From an uncultured Bacilli bacterium (GTDB lineage: Bacteria > Bacillota_I > Bacilli_A > RF39 > UBA660), in assembly GCA_934130485.1 (NCBI GenBank), contig CAKOYE010000032.1:1-12712 (forward strand): a DNA stretch of 12,712 bases. Reading direction: 5' to 3'. Position 1 is the stretch's first letter. Every line of letters starts with the position of its first letter. The notes under the pieces are model-generated. The model was not told the DNA's origin. It was given only the letters and a program-made list of their open reading frames with translations, and made no database searches. The translations under genes and the position numbers were made by a program. Below are positions 5,621 to 12,712 of this stretch, one piece after another.

Positions 5621-7921
5621 ATGATAAATGAAATTTCTTTGAGAGCTCTTATTAATAATAATTTAAAATGTGAAGAACATAATGTTAGTCCATCATCAAT
5701 AGGATTTGATGAAACTATTAATTTGATTGAAAGACCATTTGAAACTGATAAAAAATGGAATAAGAAGAATAAAATAAATTATATAGAAAGCATTTTTTTA
5801 AATTGCTCTTTACAACCAATTATAAGATTTAAAAATAATAATCATACAGTTATAGTTGATGGCTATAATAGATTTAATACTATTAAAAGTTTTTATAATA
5901 ATGAATTCAAATTAGATGAAAAAGGTTTGGATCAGTTAAAATTTTTAGCTAATAAAAATTATGAGGAATTATCAAAAAATGACAATCAAAAAAATTATTT
6001 TAATCGTAATGCATGTATTAAAATATTAGATTATTCATGTGAAGTTAAGCAAGATGACAATAGAAGTTTAACAGAAGAAGAAGAATTTGAGGTTTTAAGA
6101 TATTTATATACAATATATAATACTGGACTTAGATTAGAAGTTGAAGAAATTCAAAAAGCACAATATTATGATGATTATATAACAACAAAATTAAGAAATA
6201 AAATAGCTGAAAATGATCAATTTTTAGAATTGTTAGAAAATTTAAAACTTTATAATGGTCGAAAGAAAAAAAACAAAATTGATAATATTTTGCTTAATTG
6301 TAGATTGTTAATTTCCTCAACTTATTCTAATATTCATAATTTTTCTTATGCACCTGATGTGCAAACGCGAATTGAAGAAAATTATTTACCTAATATAGAT
6401 AATTTAAATAAAAATTTAATTTTTGAGGATTTTATTATAAATATTAATCAAATTTTTAATTGTTTAATTAATACCCAAAAGTGGGAGAAATATCCTAAAT
6501 TACATTCTAAACCATTTATTGAGGCAACATATTGGCTTATTTCAATTATAAGAAAAGATGATTTAATAAATCCATTATCTTTTGATTTTATGAAATATTT
6601 GGAATTTTTTGGTGAAAGAGAGGAAGTAGAAAATAATTTCGATATTTATCATGCTCATTACAGTAAATTTATTTACAAGAAGTTTTTTGTTGTTGCAACT
6701 TATTTTCAAAATGAATACAATATCAAAATGGATTCATATTTTAAAGAGTTAGAACAAAAAAATAACAAAACAAAGGTAATTAAAAATTTTGATGAACTTT
6801 ATAATAGAGATTTTAATTTTACACCTGCGAAAATCCAAATTTCAAATTTATTGATTCAATTAGATAATTCAAGTTATAATTTAAGACCACATTATCAACG
6901 ATGTGAAATAATGAATTCTACTTTATCTTCACGAATAGTTGAGAGTATTTTATTAGGTATTAGAATTCCCTATATTTTAACGTGTGATAAAATTGTTTCT
7001 AGAAATTATATTACTGAAGTTGTTGACGGTCAACAAAGATTGCTTTCAATTCTCGGATTTCTTGAATCACCTTTTATGAATGAAAGTGGTGAATTAGAAT
7101 ATTCTAATAAAAATGGTTATTCTTTAAAAGGATTACGTGTCTTAAGTGAATTGAATAATTTATCATTTAAAAATAAGAAAAGTGAAAAATTATTACCAAT
7201 TGCTTATGTTAATAAAATATTGAATAGTTATTTATATATTTATAAAACAAAGGATTTGGGCAATAATTGTTTTAATACTATTGATTATTTTGTTAGATTA
7301 AATAAGAATGCTTCTCTTATAAAGGAAAATTCATATAGAATGTTAAATTTAACTTGTGATAGAAAAATAATGGAATATTGTGATGTATGTATTCTTAATT
7401 TTCTTGAAAAATTGTTACCTAAAAAAAATAAAAATGGTAAACCTAATATAATTATTTTAAGATTATCTTATTTATTTTATAATAAGCTTTATAATGATAT
7501 AAATTTTAGTAATTATAGTAATATAAAAGTTGCTAATTGGTTAAATGATTTCAATAAATATAAAGATAAAAATATATTTATTAATCAGGAAAATATAAGT
7601 AAATTACGACTTAAATATTGTAGCGCTATAAACGACGCTAAAAAATTTTTAATAAAATTAGAACATTTTTTAAATACTTTGAATAATACCTTTATTGATT
7701 TAATTTGTATTAATAATATATCTCATATACCGCTTTCATATTATTATTATTTATTTTGTTTTTTATGTGAAATTTCAGAGGATTCATTAATAAGTAATAA
7801 TGAAAAAATATATAGTATAATTAAAGAATTTTTTTCAAAAATAAAAAGTTCAAATATGACTAGCAAAGAAATATTGTGTTTATTAAAATTTTACGTGAAA
7901 CAAATTCAAATATTTATTTAA
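5621..7921 (+). CDS. Tandem DUF262 (ParB/GmrS-N-like) protein, probable defence or restriction component
   Basis: A 766-residue product. ATG 5621 lies 5 bases after GGAGG (5611-5615); the in-frame ATG at 5609 overlaps that site and is rejected. Two DUF262 units are visible. The second (about 400-766) is canonical: RPHYQR (422-427), a helix ESILLGIRIPYIL, and the core VVDGQQRLLSILGF with D469-R473. The helical part carries FVRLNKN and a later conserved Glu. The first (about 30-390) keeps the order (ERPFE near 38, ESIFLNCSLQPII, IVDGYNRFNTI, YNTGLRLEVEEIQ), but its core reads DGYNR (80-84) in place of DGQQR. DUF262 is the N-terminal, nucleotide-using domain of GmrSD-type modification-dependent restriction enzymes and of several phage-defence proteins. 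The usual C-terminal HNH (DUF1524) nuclease domain is not seen, so this may be a sensor or regulator, or act with a partner elsewhere. It is controlled, by position, by the divergent XRE gene. Confidence 0.75.
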   Translation: MINEISLRALINNNLKCEEHNVSPSSIGFDETINLIERPFETDKKWNKKNKINYIESIFLNCSLQPIIRFKNNNHTVIVDGYNRFNTIKSFYNNEFKLDEKGLDQLKFLANKNYEELSKNDNQKNYFNRNACIKILDYSCEVKQDDNRSLTEEEEFEVLRYLYTIYNTGLRLEVEEIQKAQYYDDYITTKLRNKIAENDQFLELLENLKLYNGRKKKNKIDNILLNCRLLISSTYSNIHNFSYAPDVQTRIEENYLPNIDNLNKNLIFEDFIININQIFNCLINTQKWEKYPKLHSKPFIEATYWLISIIRKDDLINPLSFDFMKYLEFFGEREEVENNFDIYHAHYSKFIYKKFFVVATYFQNEYNIKMDSYFKELEQKNNKTKVIKNFDELYNRDFNFTPAKIQISNLLIQLDNSSYNLRPHYQRCEIMNSTLSSRIVESILLGIRIPYILTCDKIVSRNYITEVVDGQQRLLSILGFLESPFMNESGELEYSNKNGYSLKGLRVLSELNNLSFKNKKSEKLLPIAYVNKILNSYLYIYKTKDLGNNCFNTIDYFVRLNKNASLIKENSYRMLNLTCDRKIMEYCDVCILNFLEKLLPKKNKNGKPNIIILRLSYLFYNKLYNDINFSNYSNIKVANWLNDFNKYKDKNIFINQENISKLRLKYCSAINDAKKFLIKLEHFLNTLNNTFIDLICINNISHIPLSYYYYLFCFLCEISEDSLISNNEKIYSIIKEFFSKIKSSNMTSKEILCLLKFYVKQIQIFI

Positions 7922-8000
7922 GTTTAAAAATAGTGTTTGAGATAATGTTTTTAGTAAATTTTAATTATTATTAATATTAAAAAATTATAATATAGTTTAT

Positions 8001-8027
8001 GTACAAAATTTTATTTTGTACTTTTTT
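8001..8027 (+). terminator. Intrinsic terminator after the DUF262 gene
   Basis: GTACAAAAT (8001-8009) pairs perfectly with ATTTTGTAC (8013-8021) over a TTT loop, followed by six T (8022-8027). It lies 80 bases after the stop codon. The stretch between, 7922-8000, holds only A/T-rich sequence with no feature I can support. Confidence 0.8.
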
Positions 8028-8028
8028 G

Positions 8029-8057
8029 TTGATTATATATAGTTAGTATATTATAAT
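8029..8057 (+). promoter_or_regulatory. Sigma-A promoter of the SDR/PLP-enzyme operon
   Basis: TTGATT (8029-8034) and TATAAT (8052-8057) are 17 bases apart. Transcription should begin near 8064, leaving a leader of about 120 nt before ATG 8185. It begins right after the terminator of the preceding gene and so marks the left border of a separate transcription unit. A second TATAAT at 8163-8168 has no good -35 box and is too close to the start codon to be preferred. Confidence 0.6.
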
Positions 8058-8087
8058 TTTTATGTAATTTATAATAAATGGTTAAAG

Positions 8088-8138
8088 GTAAATATTAGTT
8101 ATTTACTACACAGAATGTTGTTAATTCTTTTTTGTAGT
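8088..8138 (+). promoter_or_regulatory. Structured leader with two overlapping hairpins, type unknown
   Basis: Hairpin A is GTAAATA (8088-8094) with TATTTAC (8100-8106), loop TTAGT. Hairpin B is ACTACA/TGTAGT (8105-8110 with 8133-8138), then an uneven internal loop, then AGAAT/ATTCT (8112-8116 with 8124-8128). The two share bases 8105-8106, so they compete at the edge. The position in a 120-nt leader suggests cis regulation, but no known riboswitch or T-box motif is recognised. Confidence 0.3.
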
Positions 8139-8184
8139 GTTTAATATTAAATATTTTTCTGTTATAATTGTTATGGTGATTAGT

Positions 8185-8421
8185 ATGTTTGATTTAGATT
8201 TTTCATATCAAGTTTTTGCTTCATATTTGGTTTTTATTATTTTAGCATGTATAATAATAATATTGATTGTTTCCTTGTTTAATTTTTTTAATAAAAGAAG
8301 TAAACAAAAGAAAATTAACAATATTGAAAATAAATTAGAATTAATATATAGTGAAATTATTAAATTAAATGAAAAAATTGATAGATTATATAATAATGAT
8401 TCTGATGATTTTATTGAATAA
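8185..8421 (+). CDS. Small single-pass membrane protein, function unknown
   Basis: A 78-residue product from ATG 8185, chosen because GGTGAT (8175-8180) precedes it by 4 bases, exactly as at the MazF-like gene. An earlier in-frame GTG (8137) lies inside a hairpin and has no binding site. One hydrophobic segment spans about residues 9-35 (YLVFIILACIIIILIVSL in its core). It is followed by a basic stretch, NKRSKQKK (36-43), which puts the C-terminus in the cytoplasm by the positive-inside rule. A short amphipathic helix or coiled coil follows (44-72) with an acidic tail. The build resembles small DUF4083-like membrane proteins of Firmicutes, but no motif proves it. The SDR gene starts 18 bases downstream, so it is the first gene of that operon. 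Confidence 0.6.
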   Translation: MFDLDFSYQVFASYLVFIILACIIIILIVSLFNFFNKRSKQKKINNIENKLELIYSEIIKLNEKIDRLYNNDSDDFIE

Positions 8422-8439
8422 AAAGTAGGAGTAATTTTT

Positions 8440-9177
8440 ATGAATGATAGAAAAACTGTTTTAATTACTGGTGGTAGTAGGGGACTTGGTCGTGCATGTG
8501 CATTAAAATTTGCTAAATTGAACTACAATATTATTATTAATTATAATAATAGTTATGAGGAAGCACTTAATTTAAAAAAATATATATTGGAAAATTATAG
8601 TGTTTTTGTATTATTGGTTAAAGCTGATATTTCTAATGAACAAGAAGTTATTAATATGATTGATGTAATTAAAAATAATTATGAAAAAGTTGATTGCTTG
8701 ATTAATAATGCTGGTATTGCGATTGATACATTGTTTGAAGATAAAACTGTTCAAAATTTTAGAAAAATAATTGACGTAAATTTAATTGGAACGTTTTTAG
8801 TTAGTAAATATATAGGTTCTTTAATGTTAAAAGAAAAAAGTGGAACAATTATTAATGTATCATCTACTAATGCGATTGATACATATTATCCATATAGTTT
8901 AGACTATGATGCATCAAAGGCTGGTGTTATTTCGTTGACACATAATTTAGCTCGTCAATTTGCTCCATATATAAGAGTTAATTGTGTTGCTCCTGGATGG
9001 ATAAATACGGAAATGAATAAGGAATTGGCTGGAGAATTTATTGAAGAAGAAAATAAAAAAATTTTGCTTGAAAGATTTTCTGAACCTTATGAAATTGCTA
9101 ATGTAATTGCTTTTTTAGCAAGTGATGAAGCAAGTTATATTAATGGTTCAGTTATACGAGTGGATGGAGGTTATTAA
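8440..9177 (+). CDS. Short-chain dehydrogenase/reductase, FabG-like (3-oxoacyl-ACP reductase type)
   Basis: A 245-residue product, normal for a classical SDR; AGGAG (8427-8431) precedes ATG 8440 by 8 bases. It has the full set of family motifs: cofactor loop TGGSRGLG (10-17), NNAG (89-92), N114 in DVNL, catalytic serine at 141/142 in NVSST, and Y156 and K160 in YDASK. A closing segment follows (VAPGWINTEM, then SYINGSVIRVDGGY). It should reduce a carbonyl or oxidise an alcohol with NAD(P)H in the cytoplasm. FabG of fatty-acid synthesis is the nearest well-known relative, but no other fatty-acid gene is nearby, so the substrate is open. The elongation factor P 5-aminopentanone reductase, also an SDR of this size, is another option. 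The gene ends one base before the next begins and its last codons carry that gene's ribosome-binding site, so the two are translationally coupled. Confidence 0.9.
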   Translation: MNDRKTVLITGGSRGLGRACALKFAKLNYNIIINYNNSYEEALNLKKYILENYSVFVLLVKADISNEQEVINMIDVIKNNYEKVDCLINNAGIAIDTLFEDKTVQNFRKIIDVNLIGTFLVSKYIGSLMLKEKSGTIINVSSTNAIDTYYPYSLDYDASKAGVISLTHNLARQFAPYIRVNCVAPGWINTEMNKELAGEFIEEENKKILLERFSEPYEIANVIAFLASDEASYINGSVIRVDGGY

Positions 9178-10425
9178 ATGTTTGAAAGTTTTGGAATTAA
9201 AAAAGAAATAATTTCATTATCAAATGAAGTTGATAAAATAATAGAAAAAGAAATAAATAAAGTTAATGAAATTGCAGCTTATAATAGTTTAAAAGTTTTA
9301 CTAGCATTTCAAAATAATAGAGTTTCGGATGTTCATTTTAATTCAACAACTGGTTATGGATATGGTGATATAGGTCGTGATACTATAGAAAGTATATATG
9401 CAGAAATTTTTAAATCAGAGGACGCTTTAGTTAGAAGCCAGTTTATTTCTGGAAGTCATGCTTTAACTGTTGCGTTGTTTGCAGTTTTAAGACCCGGTGA
9501 TATTATGTTAAGTATAACTGGTAAACCTTATGATACATTAGAAGAAGTAATCGGTATTAAAGATAATCCTAGTTCTTTAAAATCATTTGGAATTAATTAT
9601 GAACAAATAGATTTGATTGATAATAATTTTGATATAGATAAAATCGTTAATACTTTGAAGTTAAAAAAAATCAAATTAATCGAAATTCAAAGATCAAAAG
9701 GTTATTCTACGAGAGAAAGTATTACAATAGAAAAGTTAGAAAAAGTTATTGCAAAAATACGCGAAGTAGATAAAGATGTTATCATAATGATTGATAATTG
9801 TTATTGTGAATTTGTAGATAAGATGGAGCCTACTGAGGTTGGTGCAGATATGGTTGTTGGCTCGCTAATTAAAAATTTAGGTGGTGGAATTGCTCCAAAT
9901 GGCGCCTATATTGTAGGAAGAAAAGATTTAGTTTCTTTAGCAGCTGAAAGACTGACTGTACCAGGTGAAGGAAAAGAAGTAGGACCAAGTTTAGGAATGA
10001 ATAAAAGTTTATTAGAGGGATTATTTTTAGCGCCTAGTGTTGTTGCAAGTAGTTTAAAAACAGCTATTTTTACAAGTTGTTTATTAGAAAAAATGGGATA
10101 TAAAGTTGATCCAAAATACAATCAAAAAAGAGCTGATATTGTTCAAAATATTGAATTTGGCAATCCAGATGATTTGGTTAAATATTGTCAAGGAATTCAA
10201 TCTGGTTCTCCCATTGATTCATATTCACTTCCACTTCCTTGGGATATGCCTGGTTATACTGATCAGGTTATTATGGCCGCAGGCACGTTTACTCAAGGTT
10301 CTTCTATAGAATTATCTTGCGATGGACCAATAAGACCACCTTTTATAGCTTATCAACAGGGTTCATTAACTTATGAATATGGCAGATTGGCAGTAATGAA
10401 AGCTGCTTCAATACTAGTTAAATAA
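9178..10425 (+). CDS. PLP-dependent enzyme of the aluminium-resistance / methionine gamma-lyase family (YnbB-like)
   Basis: A 415-residue product. ATG 9178 follows the preceding stop directly, with GGAGG (9166-9170) 7 bases upstream. It is a fold-type I PLP enzyme: GYGYGDIGRD (59-68), the cofactor-phosphate loop SGSHA (91-95), D206 in MIDNCYCEF contacting the pyridine nitrogen, and the Schiff-base lysine K232 in GSLIKNLGGGIAPNG. The long stretch GIQSGSPIDSYSLPLPWDMPGY and the end (CDGPIRPPF, then YEYGRLAVMKA) are typical of Pfam Alum_res (PF06838). The family is related to Cys/Met metabolism lyases such as cystathionine gamma-synthase and methionine gamma-lyase. Its true reaction is poorly known, and the aluminium name comes from one early phenotype. 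The pairing with an SDR may or may not be functional. Length and motifs are complete, so the gene looks intact. Confidence 0.92.
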   Translation: MFESFGIKKEIISLSNEVDKIIEKEINKVNEIAAYNSLKVLLAFQNNRVSDVHFNSTTGYGYGDIGRDTIESIYAEIFKSEDALVRSQFISGSHALTVALFAVLRPGDIMLSITGKPYDTLEEVIGIKDNPSSLKSFGINYEQIDLIDNNFDIDKIVNTLKLKKIKLIEIQRSKGYSTRESITIEKLEKVIAKIREVDKDVIIMIDNCYCEFVDKMEPTEVGADMVVGSLIKNLGGGIAPNGAYIVGRKDLVSLAAERLTVPGEGKEVGPSLGMNKSLLEGLFLAPSVVASSLKTAIFTSCLLEKMGYKVDPKYNQKRADIVQNIEFGNPDDLVKYCQGIQSGSPIDSYSLPLPWDMPGYTDQVIMAAGTFTQGSSIELSCDGPIRPPFIAYQQGSLTYEYGRLAVMKAASILVK

Positions 10426-10427
10426 TT

Positions 10428-10709
10428 ATGATTTTCAAAGGTAATAATTTAGATATAAATAAATTAGTTGATGAATTGGATATTGAATCTTCATTTTTAA
10501 CATATCATAACAATGATATATTGTTATCAAATAATCAAATTAATATTTTAAATCGAAATCAAATTGATTATAAAAAATATACTAATTTATCATCTTTAAT
10601 TTTTGATATAGAAGAAATTATAAATAATGAAGATTATGTTGATATAGAACTTGATAATTTGTTAGAAGATTTATCGGAAATTAGATATTATAAGGATACA
10701 AAAAAATAA
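10428..10709 (+). CDS. Small acidic protein, function unknown
   Basis: A 93-residue product. It begins two bases after the PLP-enzyme stop with no clear ribosome-binding site of its own, so it is probably translated by coupling. It is acidic, Asn/Ile-rich and soluble, with no signal peptide, membrane segment or cysteine. The middle reads LSNNQINILNRNQIDYKKY followed by LIFDIEEII, an ordered helix-loop-helix look that suggests a real folded protein. The C-terminal part (LLEDLSEIRYYKDTKK) is strongly charged. I do not recognise the family. It ends in the stem of a terminator and so is the last gene of the operon. Confidence 0.65.
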   Translation: MIFKGNNLDINKLVDELDIESSFLTYHNNDILLSNNQINILNRNQIDYKKYTNLSSLIFDIEEIINNEDYVDIELDNLLEDLSEIRYYKDTKK

Positions 10710-10732
10710 TTAATGTTTTTTGTATTTTTTTT
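10696..10732 (+). terminator. Intrinsic terminator of the operon, overlapping the last stop codon
   Basis: ATACAAAAAA (10696-10705) pairs with TTTTTTGTAT (10716-10725) around a 10-base loop, followed by seven T (10726-10732). The stem is all but free of G-C pairs, so it may be leaky. The stop codon TAA 10707-10709 is in the loop. Confidence 0.6.
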
Positions 10733-10763
10733 GTAAAGTTTAGTAAAATTATATTTTTTATAT

Positions 10764-10792
10764 TTGTTAATAATATTTTAATATTATATAAT
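10764..10792 (+). promoter_or_regulatory. Sigma-A promoter of the phosphoketolase gene
   Basis: TTGTTA (10764-10769) and TATAAT (10787-10792) are 17 bases apart. The expected start is about 10799, giving a leader of about 16 nt that carries GGAGGG (10804-10809) before ATG 10815. No catabolite-control (cre) operator is recognised nearby. Confidence 0.6.
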
Positions 10793-10814
10793 ACTAATAT
10801 AGTGGAGGGATTTT

Positions 10815-12712
10815 ATGGATTATGAAAATCAAAACAAGGTTTTATCTGATGATATGTTAAGACGTATTGATGCTTATTTTAGAGCTGCTAATTATTTATC
10901 AGTAGGTCAATTATATCTTTTAGATAATCCTTTATTAAAAGAACCATTAACAATGAAACATATTAAACCTAATGTAGTAGGTCACTGGGGAACTGTTCCT
11001 GGTCAGAATTTTATTTATGTACACTTAAATCGTATAATAAAAAAATATGATTTAAATATGATTTATTTATCAGGTCCAGGACACGGTGGAAATGCCTTAG
11101 TTGCTAATACATATTTAGAGGGAACTTATAGTGAGGTTTATCCAAACATAACTGAGGATGAGGAAGGTTTAAAAAAATTATTTAAGCAATTTAGTTTTCC
11201 TGGTGGAATTTCAAGTCATGTTGCTCCAGAAACACCTGGGTCTATTAATGAGGGTGGTGAATTAGGATATAGTTTATCTCATGCTTTTGGTGCTGTTTTA
11301 GATAATCCTGATTTAATCGCGACTTGTGTAGTTGGAGATGGGGAAGCAGAAACTGGTCCTCTTGCTACGTCATGGCATTCAAATAAATTTTTAAATCCGA
11401 AAAATGATGGTGTAGTTTTACCAATTTTACATTTGAACGGTTATAAGATTGCTAATCCAACGATTTTTTCTAGAATTTCTAAAAAGGAACTTGAAAACTT
11501 TTTTGTTGGATGTGGTTGGAAGCCTTATTATGTTGAAGGCGAAGATCCTATGTATATGCATGAATGTATGGCAGAGGTTTTAGATAAAGTTGTTTCTGAC
11601 ATTAAAAAAATAAAAAGAATGGCGGCAACAGGTGAATTAACTGAAAGACCTATATGGCCTATGATTGTTTTAAGAACACCAAAAGGTTGGACGGGCCCTA
11701 AATATGTTGATGGAAAACAAATTGAAGGAACATTTAGATCACATCAAGTTCCTGTAGTTGTTAATGTAAATGCTCAGGAAAATGTTAAAATATTAGAGTC
11801 TTGGTTAAAAAGTTATCGACCAAGTGAGTTATTTGATGAAAATGGTCGTTTAATTTCCGAACTTCGTGAATTAGCTCCTGTTGGAAATCGTAGAATGGGT
11901 GCTAATCCTATAACTAATGGTGGAAAATTATTACGTGAATTGCGTCTGCCTGATTATAGAGATTATGGTGTTCATGTAAACTATCCTGGTGAAGTTTTAG
12001 CTTCCGATATGACTGAACTTGGTAAATATGTTAGAGATATTATTAAATTAAATGATGATAATAAAAATTTTAGAGTTTTTGGACCAGATGAGGCTTTATC
12101 TAATCGTTTGAATGCAATATTCGAAACAACTAATCGTCAGTGGGATGCTGCTATAATGCAAAAAGATGAGTTTTTATCTACAAATGGTAGAGTACTTGAT
12201 TCAATGTTATCTGAACATTTATGTGAAGGTTGGTTAGAAGGATATTTGTTAACAGGTCGACATGGATTTTTCCATAGTTACGAAGCTTTTGTTCGTATTG
12301 TAGATTCTATGGCTAGTCAACATGCTAAATGGTTGAAAGTAACCAAAGAATTACCTTGGAGATTACCAATAGCGTCATTAAATTATGTTTTATCAAGTCA
12401 TATTTGGCAACAAGATCATAATGGTTATACACATCAAGATCCAGGATTTTTAAATCATTTAGTAACTAAAAAATCTGATATTGTTAGAATGTATTTGCCT
12501 CCTGATGCCAATTGTTTATTATCTGTTTTTAATCATTGTATAAAAAGCAAAAATTATATTAATGTAATTATAGCTTCTAAACATCCACGTCCACAATGGC
12601 TTACAATGGATGAAGCTGTTAAGCATTGTACAAAAGGAATAGGCAGATGGGATTTTGCTAGTAATGATCAAGGATTAGAACCAGATATTGTTATGGCTTG
12701 TTGTGGCGATAC
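10815..12712 (+). CDS. xfp: Xylulose-5-phosphate/fructose-6-phosphate phosphoketolase (partial, 3' end beyond the window)
   Basis: 632 residues are visible of a usual length of about 790-800; the frame is open to the right edge. The enzyme is cytoplasmic and thiamine-diphosphate-dependent. It splits xylulose 5-phosphate (and in many members fructose 6-phosphate) with phosphate into acetyl phosphate plus glyceraldehyde 3-phosphate or erythrose 4-phosphate, the key step of heterolactic and bifid fermentation. Motifs: GHWGT (H57), SGPGHGG (H90), FPGGISSHVAPETPGS (H135), the diphosphate/Mg site GDGEAETGP (174-182), PDEALSNRL, EGWLEGYLLTGRHGFFHSYEAF (Glu 471 and 475), and QDHNGYTHQDPG (H535, H540). 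These match the known active-site histidines and glutamates of the family, and none is missing in the part seen. GGAGGG lies 5 bases before ATG 10815. It has its own promoter and is separated from the upstream operon by a terminator. Substrate range cannot be told from sequence. Confidence 0.97.
   Translation, partial: MDYENQNKVLSDDMLRRIDAYFRAANYLSVGQLYLLDNPLLKEPLTMKHIKPNVVGHWGTVPGQNFIYVHLNRIIKKYDLNMIYLSGPGHGGNALVANTYLEGTYSEVYPNITEDEEGLKKLFKQFSFPGGISSHVAPETPGSINEGGELGYSLSHAFGAVLDNPDLIATCVVGDGEAETGPLATSWHSNKFLNPKNDGVVLPILHLNGYKIANPTIFSRISKKELENFFVGCGWKPYYVEGEDPMYMHECMAEVLDKVVSDIKKIKRMAATGELTERPIWPMIVLRTPKGWTGPKYVDGKQIEGTFRSHQVPVVVNVNAQENVKILESWLKSYRPSELFDENGRLISELRELAPVGNRRMGANPITNGGKLLRELRLPDYRDYGVHVNYPGEVLASDMTELGKYVRDIIKLNDDNKNFRVFGPDEALSNRLNAIFETTNRQWDAAIMQKDEFLSTNGRVLDSMLSEHLCEGWLEGYLLTGRHGFFHSYEAFVRIVDSMASQHAKWLKVTKELPWRLPIASLNYVLSSHIWQQDHNGYTHQDPGFLNHLVTKKSDIVRMYLPPDANCLLSVFNHCIKSKNYINVIIASKHPRPQWLTMDEAVKHCTKGIGRWDFASNDQGLEPDIVMACCGD

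Noticed and set aside
8137..8184. GTG 8137 as start of the small membrane protein
   Set aside because: It sits in the descending arm of a hairpin without a binding site; ATG 8185 has GGTGAT 4 bases ahead.
8440..9177. Naming the SDR firmly as fabG of fatty-acid synthesis
   Set aside because: Motifs fit the classical SDR family only; no acyl-carrier or fatty-acid genes are nearby to fix the substrate.
1..12712. Mycoplasma-type code with TGA as tryptophan
   Set aside because: Conserved tryptophans in phosphoketolase and other proteins are TGG and no in-frame TGA interrupts any gene.
1..12712. CRISPR array, tRNA, rRNA or insertion sequence
   Set aside because: No regularly spaced repeats, cloverleaf-like sequence, or terminal inverted repeats with a transposase were found by reading.

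Overview
The window is very A+T-rich (by eye well above 70%). It uses ATG starts with GGAGG or GGTGAT ribosome-binding sites, sigma-A-type promoters, and TAA/TAG stops only. Tryptophan is read from TGG throughout the recognisable proteins, so the standard bacterial code fits and the TGA=Trp Mycoplasma code does not. Together with the gene content (MobV-like tail, PF06838 PLP enzyme, phosphoketolase), this suggests a low-GC Firmicute. An uncultured gut Bacilli/RF39-type lineage is the most likely source, but that is inference.

Left part (1 to about 7920): an accessory, defence-type region. It opens with the 3' end of a coiled-coil protein, possibly the tail of a MobV/Pre relaxase. A MazF/PemK-like gene follows, whose N-terminal half looks like a second, degenerate copy of the fold. 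Next is a candidate small RNA with its own promoter and terminator, then an unrecognised 266-residue gene on the minus strand. Divergent from that gene is a two-gene cassette: a DUF4297 (Cap4-type) nuclease and an SMC/Rad50-like ATPase with a zinc hook. This is the LmuA/LmuB layout of the Lamassu anti-phage system. The ATPase gene has an 11-bp tandem duplication eight bases after its start codon, which throws it out of frame. After the cassette comes a second candidate small RNA, also with its own promoter and terminator. A minus-strand XRE regulator follows, with a near-perfect palindrome over its start codon. Divergent from the regulator is a 766-residue protein made of two DUF262 domains in tandem, the first with an altered core motif.

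Right part (about 7920 to 12712): ordinary-looking chromosomal genes, all on the plus strand. After a strong terminator, a promoter with a roughly 120-nt structured leader reads into a small membrane protein, a FabG-like short-chain dehydrogenase, a PLP enzyme of the aluminium-resistance/methionine gamma-lyase family, and a small acidic protein of unknown function. These genes are 18, 0 and 2 bases apart, so they are probably one operon. A terminator and a new promoter precede a phosphoketolase gene that runs off the right edge.

The two halves appear unrelated in function. The left is a mobile/defence cargo block and the right is metabolism. No integrase, att repeat, tRNA, IS element or CRISPR array is visible. 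No gene-free stretch exceeds 300 bases; the longest, 7922-8184, holds a terminator, a promoter and the structured leader.
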